Below are positions 11,007 through 22,253 of a stretch of 64,000 nt of DNA, piece after piece. Location of the stretch: positions 157,372 to 221,371 of the forward strand of contig CAJNDS010002792.1 in the NCBI GenBank assembly GCA_905221605.1, in the 5' to 3' direction. A program made the translations under genes and the position numbers. This DNA comes from Symbiodinium natans (lineage: Eukaryota > Sar > Dinophyceae > Suessiales > Symbiodiniaceae). The notes beneath the pieces are model-generated. The model saw only the letters and a program-made list of their open reading frames with translations, had not been told where the DNA came from and made no database searches. Each line of letters starts with the position of its first letter. The first letter of the stretch is position 1.

Positions 11007-11104
11007 CCATCACTCCAAGCCAGGCCGCGCGGTCGTCGTGGTACTTTCCGCGCTCCGCGAAAGCCTTCTTGGCGGCGCCGATGACACCCCGTTCGTTTTG
11101 GAAC
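11007..11104 (-). CDS. Candidate internal exon on minus strand
   Basis: Island between a C-rich (10915-11006) and a G-rich (11112-11140) run. Read on the minus strand after cccccaaag, one base then FQNERGVIGAAKKAFAERGK, continuing open to ATGG before GTTTAGGG. About 26 of 32 codons end in G or C. The plus strand is also open (from ctccaagccag) but gives a less natural composition. This is one of the islands where minus looks better. Confidence 0.35.
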
Positions 11105-12247
11105 CTTTGGGGGTTTAGGGTTTAGGGTTTAGGGTTTGTAGGGAGTATAGGGTTTAGGGGTTAACTGGCCTAGGGGGTTAGGGCTTAGGGGGTTAGGCTC
11201 ATGGGTACTCATGAGGTCACAAGTACAACCCCACCACAAACCCTAAACCCCAGCTAAAGTACGCAGAGCCCTACCTATCATGCATACTCGCCCTAAATTT
11301 CAAGACCCTCTACGCCGTAACGTTAGAAATATTCCCGGATACACTATACGAAAACTGGATTTAGGGAGGAGTTTGAGATGTGAGAGAAAGAGAGGAGTAG
11401 ACTTAAAGTGTCCAGGATAGTATAAGTGCTGTGGGGTTTGGTGGTTTCAGAGGGCCAGGCACGGGATCTACCAAGACCTGCAGGTAGGGCTTAGGGTTTA
11501 GGGTTTAGGGTTTGGGGTTTAGGGTTTGGGGTTTGGGGTTTAGGGTTTCCAGGGCACCGGGAGCAGTTGTGTCCTACAAGCTAGCAGATGTAATGCGGAC
11601 GCAACCCGAGACCTTAACCCCCACGGTTTAGGGTTCTAGGGTTTAGGGTTTAGGACCTGAGAGCTCGCAAAAAAATGCCTGAAGAGTCCACTTGAAACCC
11701 CCTGCCCCCTGAAACACCTAACCCCCCCAAACACCTAAAACCCAAAAGCCCTAAACCCCTAAATCCCTGAAGCCCTAAACCCTAAACCCTAAATCCCCAA
11801 AAAACGAAAAAAAACCCAAACCCCTTCAAGCACTGACCCATGTGGTCAAGGGGCATGTCTCTCCCATCCCTGAGCATTTGCAGGTTTTGGGGTTTGGGTT
11901 TAGGGTTTAGGGTTTAGGGTCTAGGGTCTAGGGTTTAGGGTCTAGGGTTTAGGGTTGAGGGTTTCAGGCTTTTGGGGTGTAGGGGCTTCGGCACCCACCT
12001 CGGGGAAAGAAACCTTAGCCCAAAAACAAGCTTGTGGCCACCTTGCGGTTCATATTCCCCGGTAGGGGTCTCCAAACCCTAAACCCGAAACCCTTTACTG
12101 CAGGTTCATGTAGCCCAAATGACTAGCCGCCCAACCCTCAGAACCACCAACCCTGAGCCCTGAACCCTGAACCCTGAACCCTAAACCCGAAGCCCTGAAC
12201 CCTAAACCCTAAACCCTATAAACCCTAAACCTTCTGTTACTGCGCAG

Positions 12248-12313
12248 CCGGCTCATGTGCTTAAAGTCGGCGTTTTATCCGGCGCTTCAAAGCTTTGGGG
12301 TCGAATACTTGGG
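12248..12313 (+). CDS. Candidate internal exon
   Basis: Acceptor tract ccttctgttactgcgcag, then 22 codons PAHVLKVGVLSGASKLWGRI to GGG before GTTTGAGG, phase 0 in and out. It sits between a C-rich run (12199-12235) and a G-rich run (12349-12386). Confidence 0.42.
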
Positions 12314-12908
12314 GTTTGAGGTGTAGAGTGCGTTTGAGCCTGGGGATGGTTTAGGGTTTAGGGTTTAGGGTTTAGGGTTTAGGGTTTGGGACTTCGTGGT
12401 GCTTGCGCGCTGAGGGTGGTGCTTTGCTCTAAGCCGTCCTAGTGCTTCGGAGTTTCCGGATTCTCCGAACTTGCGCGAGAAAGTCAGAGTCAGCATCTTC
12501 GGCCCGCGATCCAGTTGCAGCGGCAGCCTCTCCCAAAAACTCAACCTGGGACCCTCTTTGCGTACAGTTTTATGTGTTATACCTAATTAAGTGTAGTTAC
12601 TACGCAACTGTAGGTAAATAGGGTCCCAGTCTTATATGTGAGGATGGAGCTTCAAAGGGGAAGGCTCGGGCCCCAACCTAGTTACTCTATGGGGATACGT
12701 CCCCGTTGAGGGAAGGATATCTATTGTAGTACATGCCTTCAGAACTACCGTCCCATAAACTGTAAAGCCTAAACCCTAAACCCTAAACCCTAAACCCTAA
12801 ACCCTAAACCCTTCAATCTCTACTTGTGAATGTGGGTACATGTATGCTTCGGGGCCTGAGTTCTGGCGTAAGTCGCATGCCGATAGAGCAAGCTGCACGT
12901 GCGTATAC

Positions 12909-12917
<9 letters not shown>

Positions 12918-12948
<31 letters not shown>

Positions 12949-13034
12949 ATACATATATACATATATATATGCATAGGAATATACATTTTCTATATATATA
13001 TATGTATATATATATATCTATCTATCTATCTATG
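12918..13034. repeat. AT-rich microsatellite region
   Basis: TA/TG and TATC tracts producing Tyr/Ile-rich spurious frames. Confidence 0.9.
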
Positions 13035-13109
13035 CATATGCCTATGCATATGTATGTGTGCACCCCTGGAAAAGGGAAGCGTGCCTGAACTATTGGTATA
13101 TACCCATGA

Positions 13110-13410
13110 AACCCCTTCCAAACCCACAAACCCAAACCCGAAACCCGAAACCCGAAAACCAAAAACCCGGAACCAACCAACACCCCTAAACCCCAACACC
13201 CCTAAACCCTTAAAACCCCCCCAAAAAGCCCAAAACCCTGAACCCCAAAACCCCGCAACCCCAAGCTGTCCCGAAACCCCAAAACCACAAAACCCCTAAA
13301 CTGCCAAAACCCCAGGCTGCTCCAAACCCCCAAAAAGGCCCCACAACCACAAAAACCACAAAAACCCAAAACCCCAAAACCCCAACACACCCAAAAAACC
13401 CCAAAACCCC
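13110..13410. repeat. CCCCAAAA-rich tract upstream of candidate ATG
   Basis: About 300 bases of CCCAAAACCC, CCCGAAAC and CACAAAAACC variants. They lie where a C-rich heptamer array would be expected, directly before the ATG at 13411. Confidence 0.82.
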
Positions 13411-13505
13411 ATGCTGCGCCTCCTCGCCATCGGCCTCCGCTGCGAAGCGCCGGGCGAAGGCGGCGCGCGGCGCTTGGGGGAGCCGGCGGCCGAGGCGGGC
13501 CTGCG
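13411..13505 (+). CDS. Candidate first exon with ATG, very GC3-rich
   Basis: ATG at 13411 opens MLRLLAIGLRCEAPGEGGAR and stays open for 31 codons to CTGCG before GTTAGGGC. By my count 29 of 31 codons end in G or C. The first residues are hydrophobic, signal-like, but too short to call. Upstream is a 300-base C/A-rich tract (CCCCAAAA variants) and downstream a TTAGGGC array. The minus strand is open as well. Confidence 0.4.
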
Positions 13506-13640
13506 GTTAGGGCTTAGGGCTTAGGGCTTAGGGCTTAGGGCTTAGGGCTTAGGGCTTAGGGCTTAGGGCTTAGGGCTTAGGGTTTAGGGTTTAGGGTTTA
13601 GGGTTTAGGGTTTAGGGTTTAGGGTTTAGGGTTTAGAGCT
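13506..13640 (+). repeat. (TTAGGGC)n then (TTTAGGG)n
   Basis: About ten units of the homogenised variant TTAGGGC switch abruptly to standard TTTAGGG. The variant block lies next to the candidate exon end. Confidence 0.95.
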
Positions 13641-14395
13641 TAGGGTTTCTAAAGGGCTTCTAAGGGTTCGTAAGGGTTGATTAGGGTTTAGGGTTTCTAA
13701 AGGGCTTCCAAAGCTTCGTAAGGGTGTCGAAGGGTCACGGGGCTTGTAGTGGTTTATCGGGCTTTTAAAAGGTTTCGTGAAGGTCTACAATGGCTTGTAA
13801 AAGTTTACAAGGGCTTACACAGGTGTATAAGAGCTTGCAAGGGTTTATAAGGGTTTAGACGGGAAGGTTTACAAGTAAGGACATACAAGAGTTTACAACA
13901 AGGCCTACAAGAAGTCTATACGGGCTTAAACGGCTTTACAAGGTTTACAAGTCAGGGTTTATAAAGTCTATAAGGGCGCATATGAAGTAAGGTTTATATG
14001 TCTTGTAGCCCCTAAAGGACACTCAACATATACACTCACCAATATTAAAAACGAACCTTACATACACTCACCAAAAACAGTAATATAAACCCTACTTCAT
14101 ATAGATTTGGGCTTGGGGATGCTTCGGGTCTAGGGTTTTAAGAGATTAAGGTCAGGCGTTTTGGGGTGTAGGCGTGGTTTTCCAGGTTTGCGGCTTAGGG
14201 TTAAGGCAAGTCTAGAAAGCCCTTTGAAAGACCCGACGCATCCCTAAACCCTAAACCCTAAACCCTAAACCCTAAACCCTAAACCCTAAACCCTAGACCC
14301 TAAACCCTAAACCCTAAACCTTACCGGCAAAGCCAAAATCCTGGACCTTCTCGACGCTACAAACCCTAAACCTCACGTAGTAAAAGCCTATACCC

Positions 14396-14544
14396 TAAAC
14401 CCTAAACCCTAAACCCTGAACCCTAAACCCTAAACCCTAAACCCTAAACCCTAAACCCTAAACCCTAAACCCTAAACCCTAAACCCTAAACCCTAAACCC
14501 TAAACCCTAAACCCTAAACCCTAAACCCTAAACCCTAAACCCAT
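14396..14544 (+). repeat. (CCCTAAA)n array, about 21 units
   Basis: Near-perfect run with one GAACCCT variant near its start, immediately left of the candidate exon at 14550. Confidence 0.95.
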
Positions 14545-14549
14545 CCCAG

Positions 14550-14633
14550 GCTGCCGCAACTCGGAGGCGCGCGGGCAGACGGCGAAGCGCCTCCATGACG
14601 GCCGCTGGGACGCCATGCACTTGGCGCCGGGAG
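14550..14633 (+). CDS. Candidate internal exon, very GC3-rich, GC donor
   Basis: Between the 20-unit C-rich array (14396-14544) and a G-rich array (14634-14735). After cccatcccag the frame (two carried bases) reads CRNSEARGQTAKRLHDGRWD and ends GGAG before GCTTAGGG. About 25 of 27 codons end in G or C. A minus-strand frame (AVMEALRRLPARLRVAAAWD) is also open. Confidence 0.42.
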
Positions 14634-14782
14634 GCTTAGGGTTTAGGGTTTAGGGTTTAGGGTTTAGGGTTTAGGGTTTAGGGTTTAGGGTTTCGGGTTT
14701 AGGGTTTAGGGTTTAGGGTTAGGGTTTAGGGTTTCCGTCTTAGGGTTCAGAGTCTAAAGGGCCTTTTCTGGGGTTAGCAACC

Positions 14783-14820
14783 CCTCTCTCTCTCTCACTC
14801 TCTCACTTTCTCAATCTCTC

Positions 14821-14855
<35 letters not shown>

Positions 14856-14856
14856 T
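14783..14856. repeat. (TC)n microsatellite
   Basis: Interrupted TC dinucleotide tract next to G-rich sequence. Confidence 0.93.
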
Positions 14857-15436
14857 TGCTATATTGTTTTTTGCGGCGGGGGGTGGGTGGGGGGTTTAGT
14901 CTTTAGGGTTTAGGGTTTACGGTTTAGAGTTTAGGGTTTAGGCTAGGAGCTAAAGCGGAGCATAAGCCTAGTTGGATCCAAGTTTGGGGCTTGAGAGCAA
15001 CAGCGTGCGACCACCCGGGGCACAACTGACGGAGAAGGCTATCAAGCCAAGAAAACTCGGAGAACTCTCAAACCACATAGGGTTTAGGGTTTAGGGTTTA
15101 GGGTTTGGGGTTTGGGATTTGGGGTTTGGGGTTTGGGGTTTAGGGTTCCCTTCTTTTGCGGGGGTTACGAGTGCAACGCGGAGGAGCCTTGCTTTGGGGT
15201 AACAAAACACGGGAACACGACCTGGAGAACGGCCCCAACCCCTACACCCTAAACCTAAACCGTACATCCCCTAAACCCTAAACCCTAAACCCTAAACCCT
15301 AAACCCTAAACCCTAAACCCTAAACCCTGTGAAAGGCTCAAATATGTCCAGCATGGCCGGCACTTTTGACTGAACCGATGGCACGCGAAGCCTCCAGAGC
15401 TTCCATAACCCCTTAACGAAAAAATGCCGACCCGAC

Positions 15437-15663
15437 TAGGGTTTAGGGTTTAGGGTTTAGGGTTTGGGGTCTAGGGTCTAGGGTCTAGGGTTTAGGGTGT
15501 AGGGTTTAGGGTTTAGGGTTTAGGGTTTAGGGTTTAGGGTTTAGGGTTTAGGGTTTAGGGTTTAGGGTTTAGGGTTTAGGGTTTAGGGTTTAGGGTTTAG
15601 GGTTTAGGGTTTAGGGTTTAGGGTTTAGGGTTTAGGGTTTAGGGTTTAGGGTTTAGGGTTTAG
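15437..15663 (+). repeat. (TTTAGGG)n array, longest in window
   Basis: About 32 units over 227 bases. The first third contains TTTGGGG, TCTAGGG and TGTAGGG variants and the rest is perfect. Confidence 0.96.
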
Positions 15664-15814
15664 GCAGTTAATTCTTGAGCAATATTCCTGAGTTAAGAGG
15701 AGCTGGAAGCTCTGGCACTGTTGACTGTTGCTGTCACTTGTAGGCACGGCGGAGGTCGTAGCTAAGATACTGGGATGTGAACACCCAACCTACTTCTTTG
15801 GTAGGTCGTCTATA

Positions 15815-15904
15815 CCCAAAGGCTCCAATGTAGTTCCTTTTTGGGTTAGTTCTAGGGGATTCTAGTATACTACTCCAAAAAGGTACTACATAGGAGCCTT
15901 TGGG
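15815..15904 (+). mobile_element. Family H element with TA flanks
   Basis: CCCAAAGGCTCCAATGTAGT and its near complement ending GGAGCCTTTGGG, flanked by TA on both sides. Confidence 0.8.
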
Positions 15905-17317
15905 TAGCTAAGATTACCATGAGGGGCTTTCATAAGACCTGTCACAGGTAGGTTTTGGGTTCTCAGTTTTCAGATGCTTATGGTACAGCTGCGCCCCTCT
16001 CAGATGGGCAGCGTCACCTCGGCGAGATTTGGACCCGAAACCCTAAACCATAAACCCGAACCCTAAACCCCACCTCGCGCAGCACAACAGGGCCATGAGG
16101 GAGTGGCATGCGGTCAGGTCTCCAGAAGGCCATCTTATGACTTAATATGAATGAATTACAGGAGCCCCAATCAGGGCACCATCATCAGAGGACTGATCGT
16201 GCAGGAAAGGGCGGGTTTGCTCAACATCAGGGAAGTCTCCCTAGAAGGGGGAAACAAGAATATAGACTTTACTATTCCGGCAAATTTTCGGAAACCCGAA
16301 AAGTTTAACGTTCAACTGCTGGCTAAGTAAGCTGGACGGGGCGCATAGCCGGCGCAGTGAAGGTAGGTGGGCAAGACGACAAGCCAGGCGAGGCCCATGT
16401 TGCGAAAGCCGCGGTAGATTCCGGGAGGGATGTAGTCCTTCACGACCCTAAACCCTAAACCCTAAACCCTAAACCCTAAACCCTAAACCCTAAACCCTAA
16501 ACCCTAAACCCTAAACCCTAAACCCTAAACCCTAAACCCTACTCAATTTAGGGGATTTTCACATCCGGCCCGTGAGCAGAAGCCCTGGCCCATACACTCC
16601 AACTCCTACAAACTCCAGTTGTGCATAAACATCAATAAAGCCTGCACCCGAATGCAGGCATGCAAGAACCCTGAACCCTAAGACGCTGAACCCAAGCCTT
16701 AGACCCTCAACCCTAAACCCTGTAAACCTTACAAGCCCTGTAAACCCTATAAACCCTATAAATCCCATCCAGTAATCCTATAAACCCTGAAAACCCTACA
16801 AACCCTGCAAACCCTATACGCCCTGTGAACCCTATAAACCCTTAAGCCAAAACCCTAACCCCTAACCCCTAAACCCTAAACCCTAATGAACCCTACGAAC
16901 CCTATGAACCCTATGAACCCTATACACCCTTAAGCCAAAATACTGCAGCCGCCGACCTCCTTCGTTGTTGAAGCTGCTTTAGTGGCTTCGGGGCTAGGGG
17001 TTTGGGTGCCTCCAAACCACCTTTCCTTAAACCCTCAGCCCTAACAAAACCCCAAAAAGCCTCTGCCATGAGTTCTTGTAGAGACGAATCAAGCTGCTCC
17101 GCAACCGAGATCCAAGATCCAGTGATTTTGAGGACTTGGTGCTTGAGAGGTTGCAGTTTGGTAAGGGCTCAGGTTTTTGGGTTTTTGGTGATTTAGGGCT
17201 TCGGGCTGAGGGTTGAGGGTCTCTGTGGACCTCGAACCTCAACCCTGAACCTGCGTTGAAACCAGCCCGATCCGGCGTCGCGCTCTGGTAGTAGAACCTT
17301 AGCTGGTCGAAAACATT

Positions 17318-17422
17318 TGGGGGTTTCCGAAAATAAGGGGCCCCGCCTTACTATAGACCCCAAATAGTAGGACTCCCTTACTAGAAAGGATCCCAAAAAG
17401 GCCCCGCATTTCAGAAACCCCC
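17318..17422 (+). mobile_element. Family C inverted-repeat element
   Basis: Termini GGGGGTTTCCGAAAATA and TTTCAGAAACCCCC. Interior CCCAAATAGTAGGACTCCCT. Confidence 0.8.
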
Positions 17423-17621
17423 TTTTCCGGCGCCTCAAAGCGCAACGAACAACACCCTCAACCCCGATCAATCCGGGCGCCGACTCTTGGGATTCTTTAG
17501 GCTTTCGTGCCAAGGGGTTTAGGAACCCTAACCCTAAAAACCCTACACCTCTCTACTATACATGCATACATATATATATATATATGTCTACATGTATTTA
17601 CTTATTTATTTAAGCCTTGAT

Positions 17622-17930
17622 TGAATTTCAGAAGAAGGCCGCTTTATTTTCAAAATAAGGCCAGAATCAGGCCAAAGGCTAAATAACTTTCAGAATAAGG
17701 CCGCTTTATTTGTTAGGTAGGCCGCTTTATTTGCAGAATAAGGCCGCTTTATTTTCAGAACAAGGCTGCTTCATTTTCAGAACAAGGCCGCTTTATTTTC
17801 AGAGTAAGGCAGCTTCATTTTCAGAATAAGGCCGCTTTATTTTCAGAATAAGACAGCTGTATTTTCAGAATAAGGCAGTTTTTTTCGGAATAAGGCCGCT
17901 CTATTTTCAGAATGTGGCAGTTTTTTTGCT
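17622..17930. repeat. 22-base tandem minisatellite
   Basis: About twelve units resembling GGCCGCTTTATTTTCAGAAT with AA added, with substitutions (AACAAGG, GCAGCTTC, GCAGTTTT) and some shortened units near the edges. AT-rich, unlike the flanking DNA. Confidence 0.9.
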
Positions 17931-18299
17931 TTCTCAATGTTGTGGGATTCTCTGGGTGGGTCGGTGTTCTATCAGGGCCGTAAAAAAAACTTAACCATAA
18001 AACTGCTCGACCCGGAGTGCTGAACCCTAAGCCCTACACCCTTATAAACCCCCCTAAACCAAATACATCCTCAGAAGAGCCAAACAGGCTGGGGGCGGGG
18101 GGGGGGGGGAGGCCTAGGATTAGGCCCCGTACAAGCAGTCTCAAAAATTTAGGTTTTAGGGTTAGGATGTACGGTGGAACTTTGTGTTAAGAAATTTTAT
18201 GAAGCAAGAAATTAGACTTTCGAATTGAGAAAAATAATTATATTCAGAGTCTGAATCGCAACCCAAACGTAATTACAAATTGAATGGCCTTTTTGCAAG

Positions 18300-18951
18300 G
18301 CTCCAGCCCTCCAGCCCTCCAGCCCTCCAGCCCTCCAGCCTTCTTTCCAGCCCTCCAGCCCTCCAGCCCTCCCTCCAGCCCTCCAGCCCTCCAGCCCTCC
18401 AGCCCTCCAGCCCTCCAGCCCTCCAGCCCTCCAGCCCTCCAGCCCTCCAGCCCTCCAGCCCTCCAGCCCTCCAGCCCTCCAGCCCTCCAGCCCTCCAGCC
18501 CTCCAGGATTAAGCCCTCCAGCCCTAAGCCCTCCAGCCCTCCAGCCCTCCAGGATTAAGCCCTCCAGGATTAAGCCCTCCAGGATTAAGCCCTCCAGGAT
18601 TAAGCCCTCCAGCCCTCCAGCCCTCCAGCCCTCCAGCCCTCCAGCCCTCCAGCCCTCCAGCCCTCCAGCCCTCCAGCCCTCCAGCCCTCCAGCCCTCCAG
18701 CCCTCCAGCCCTCCAGCCCTCCAGCCCTCCAGCCCTCCAGCCCTCCAGCCCTCCAGCCCCAAAGATTTTGGAGCAAGAAAGGATTCAGATGGAGGGCTGG
18801 AGGGCTGGAGGGCTGGAGGGGCTGGAGGGCTGGAGGGCTGGAGGGCTGGAGGGCTGGAGGGCTGGAGGGCTGGAGGGCTGGAGGGGCTGGAGGGCTGGAG
18901 GGCTGGAGGGCTGGAGGGCTGGAGGGCTGGAGGGCTGGAGGGCTGGAGGGC
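18300..18951. repeat. Large foldback of an 8-base minisatellite
   Basis: Left arm 18300-18757 is (CTCCAGCC)n, interrupted near the middle by GGATTAAG-containing units. A 32-base spacer follows, then the right arm 18790-18951 is the reverse complement (GGCTGGAG)n. The arms can pair into a stem of roughly 160 bases. Long open frames here (PALQPSSP and EGWRAGGL repeats) are by-products of the repeat. Confidence 0.95.
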
Positions 18952-19533
18952 GGAGAAAGCAAAGGGTTGGTCAGGTTGAATAAGAAATGGTTTCAAGACT
19001 CTCGCCTCAAATCTACCTTTCTTAATACATCTGCCTGGTTAAGAAATGTCCCAGACTCTGGTGGACCTTCGAACCTTTCTTATCATAAGTTTTGACCGTA
19101 GGGTCCTCTCCCCCCCTTCTCCTGCCAGGTTTAGGATTGGGTTGAGGTGTTAGGGGTTTCTCCCTCTCAACGAAATTTGTCTAAGTAAGTAAGATCCTCT
19201 TCTAGGGGATGCGGTAGCGCATCTCACCCTAGCTGGCTGCATGATTCCCTTTGGTTTGAAGTATACAAGCAACAAACCTTATAAACCGTAAACCGTGACT
19301 CTGTACCATGTCATATGGATCGTTGCGCGCATGGCGCTAAAGCACACACACACACACACACACACATCTGGGTTTAAGGTTTAATTAGGGTCTGGGACAT
19401 TCTCGCTTTCACAGAAATGGTCGCCGCAGCAACGTAGACGTCTACAGGCAAGCAAACTTGAGACTTTAGCGTATTAGGGTCTAGAAGTCAGACGGTCTAT
19501 AGGCTGAAGGGCTGCAGTGGCTAGGCTTCATGT

Positions 19534-19633
19534 GGGGGTTTCCGAAATTCGGGGTATCTTCTTGGCGTCCTTCTTATGAGGAATCATACTATTTGGGTGT
19601 CCATATTTTGCGGGCCCTCATTTCGCAAACCCC
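19534..19633 (+). mobile_element. Family C element
   Basis: GGGGGTTTCCGAAATT at left, TTTCGCAAACCCC at right. Interior in the opposite sense (ATACTATTTGGG). Confidence 0.78.
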
Positions 19634-19926
19634 TATGGTAAACTCCAGAAAGTTGGAACATGGTGTGAGGATGATCACAGCTGGGTTGCCCCTATAGTAT
19701 ACCTTTTGGGGTATGGGGACAAGGGTGTTCCGACTTTTTGGAGTTTACCCTAAACCCTAAACCCTAAACCCTAAACCCTAAAACCCTAAACCCTAAACCC
19801 TAAACCCTAAGAATGATGCTCGCACTCAACTTACCAAGCACATCCGGGCGGCCGCGCGCCCGAGGCCAGGCACCCGAGCAGAACGCAGGAAATCCAGGCC
19901 ACCTGCACCTCCTCAGCTTCTCTCGG

Positions 19927-20085
19927 GTAGGGTTTAGGGTTTAGGGTTTAAGGTTTAGGGTTTAGGGTTTAGGGTTTAGGGTTTAGGGTTTAGGGTTCTA
20001 GGGTTCTAGGGTTCTAGGGTTCTAGGGTTCTAGTGTTCTAGGGTTCTAGGGTTTAGGGTTTAGGGTTTAGGGTTTAGGGTTTAGC
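19927..20085 (+). repeat. (TTTAGGG)n with a TTCTAGGG octamer block
   Basis: Standard units on both sides of about seven octamers (TTCTAGGG, one TTCTAGTG). Confidence 0.93.
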
Positions 20086-20303
20086 CCTCAGCCCCCAACC
20101 CCACGGCCCCTAAAACTCCTAAACCCCAAACCCTAAACCCTAAAACTGGCTGGTGCTTCGGATGGTATGAGTACCCCAAAAAACCCTTTAAAGGGTACCT
20201 ATGGGGCCCTAATTCCCTGGTTCCCTACTGAGAACCAGGCGGAAAAGCCCCCTCAAAACCCCAAATGAGAAGCCTGCAGGGCCCTAACATCTGTCGACCT
20301 GTA

Positions 20304-20423
20304 CAGGGTGGGGCCCCCTAGTTATAAGTAGAGTTATAAGGGCCCTAAATTGGGTTATAAGGACCCTAAGTTAGGTTATAAGTCCCTTAACTACAGTTAG
20401 TATAGTAAGGGGGCCCCACCCTG
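20304..20423 (-). mobile_element. Family A element, 120 bp, inverted orientation
   Basis: Reverse complement of the 3991 copy with the same perfect termini, flanked by TA on both sides. A two-base TA duplication is typical of Tc1/mariner-type non-autonomous elements. Confidence 0.9.
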
Positions 20424-21061
20424 TATCTCCCCCCAACGCTAGAACTCCAGGATGTCGGGGCTTGTTTGGGGCAATCAAAGGCCAAGACTGAGCCCTACCC
20501 CCCCCCCCCCCCTAAACCCTAAGCCCTAAACCCTCAACCATGTGGGGTTTGTAAGCTTAGGGCTAGGGGGCTTCGGGTGTATTACTACAACGCGTAATCT
20601 TATGAGGATTGTCACTGTTATGATTAAGATGAGAGTCATTACGATTCTCATTGTGATCTCTAAGACTCTAAGCCCTTGACCCTAAACCCTAAGTAAACCC
20701 TAAACGACTATTTTTGTATTTGAGGCACCCTAAACCCTAAACCCTCAACCCTAAACCCTAAACCCTAAACCCTAAACCCTAAAGTGAGGCCTGCGCCATA
20801 GCCCCCTCAGGGCGTTTGGGCGTTGGGAGCCTTTCAGGCCGATCTAAGATTTCGGGCGAACGGACTTAGGATAGTTTAGGGTTTAGGGTTTAGGGTTTAG
20901 GGTTTAGGGTTTAGGGTTTAGGGCTTAGGGTTTAGGGTTTAGGGTTTCGGGTTTCGGGTTTCGGGTTTAGGGGTATAGGGTTTAGGCCTTGGGGAACCCT
21001 GAAACCACTGCCCGTCTAGTAGGAGACTTTGGCAACCCGTCCTCCCTGTTGAAACCCACAA

Positions 21062-21250
21062 GGGTCCATGTAGCCATGTAGTACATACTTGGGCCTTGAA
21101 GGGGTTCCTAGACCATAGCATGTAGGCCCCAAATATATGGTATAATAGGGCCTTTTAAGGGATTATAGGGAATAATAGGGCCTTTTCAGGGATTATAGGG
21201 TATAATAGGGCCTTTTAAGGGATTTTATAGGATACATGGGTGCATGGACC
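21062..21250 (+). mobile_element. Family B element with internal tandem repeats
   Basis: Left terminus GGGTCCATGTAGCC, right GTGCATGGACC. The centre holds three ~35-base repeats of ATAATAGGGCCTTTTAAGGG. Confidence 0.8.
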
Positions 21251-21590
21251 GTTGTTCAATTTGTGGACAGGCATCATGGTACTGGTACGCCATGGCTGCC
21301 GCAAGGAAGCCCGATCCAGAGAGCACCGCATGGAGGAGCCTCACTTAAAATTTAGGGTTTAGGGTTTAGGGTTTAGGGTTTTCTGGGTTTAGGTTTAGGG
21401 TTTAGGGCTTAGGTATACGGAGGGACCACTAGAAGGGACCCTTAATGTCGTATCCTGATTAGTCTGGACCCCCTCAATAATGAAAAGTTTTCCAAAAATT
21501 ATTCAGGAGACCCAATTTGGATTGCCCCGCCACAATAAAGTAAAGTTTTTCGGGCATGGGTTTCGGAACAGAGAAAAAAAGAGAAGAAGA

Positions 21591-22225
21591 TGTCAAGGTT
21601 TTCGGGCGAGGGCAGGGGGGGGGGGGCGGGCCTTCAAGCTTCCCGGGTTCCGGGTCTACGACCAGGCCTGAAAACAAGGATTCCTTATGACTTCGCTTAT
21701 CTGAGGAGGCCTAGCCATCAAATTTTGAAGGGGGTAGTCCACGTGCTGCCCCGAAGCCCATTTAAAAAAAAAAAAATTGCACCCCCACAATAATGTCAAG
21801 GTTTTCGGGGGGAGGGGGGGGGGGCGGGCCTTCAAGCTTCCCGGGTTCAGGGTCGACGACCAGGCCGGAAAACAAGGATTCCTTATGACTTCGCTTATCT
21901 GAGAAGGCCTAGCCATCAAATTTTGAAGGGGGTAGTCCACGTGCTGCCCCGAAGCCCATTTAAAAAAAACAATTGCACCCCCACAATAATGTCAAGGTTT
22001 TCGGGGGGAGGGGGGGGAGGGGGCGGGCCTTCAAGCTTCCCGGGTTCAGGGTCGACGACCAGGCCGGAAAACAAGGATTCCTTATGACTTCGCTTATCTG
22101 AGGAGGCCTAGCCATCAAATTTTGAAGGGGGTAGTCCACGTGCTGCCCCGAACCCCATTTAAAAACAAAAATTGCACCCCCACAATAATGTCAAGGTTTT
22201 CGGGGGGAGGGGGGGGGGGGAGGGT
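21591..22225 (+). repeat. Tandem repeat, about 200-base unit, 3+ copies
   Basis: Units begin TGTCAAGGTTTTCGGG at 21591, 21794, 21990 and 22189 (spacing 203, 196, 199). Units 1-3 are nearly identical, including a poly-G run, CTTCAAGCTTCCCGGG and a poly-A stretch. The fourth is cut short and carries heptamers. Confidence 0.93.
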
Positions 22226-22253
22226 TTAGGGTTTAGGGTTTAGGGTTTAGGCC
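22221..22253 (+). repeat. Heptamer block inside the fourth tandem unit
   Basis: Four TTTAGGG units sit exactly between the G run and GCCTTCAAGCTTC, where units 1-3 have only a few bases (GCGG). Confidence 0.85.

Noticed and set aside
15437-15663. A true chromosome end
   Set aside because: Arrays of both orientations continue on either side and the longest is only about 230 bases.
18244-18996. Open frames of up to 250 codons with PALQPSSP or EGWRAGGL repeats
   Set aside because: An 8-base repeat read in any frame gives an 8-residue peptide repeat, and frames are open on both strands. No start, splice or codon evidence.
21591-22225. CRISPR-like array
   Set aside because: Units are tandem with no distinct spacers, about 200 bases each, and the setting is eukaryotic.
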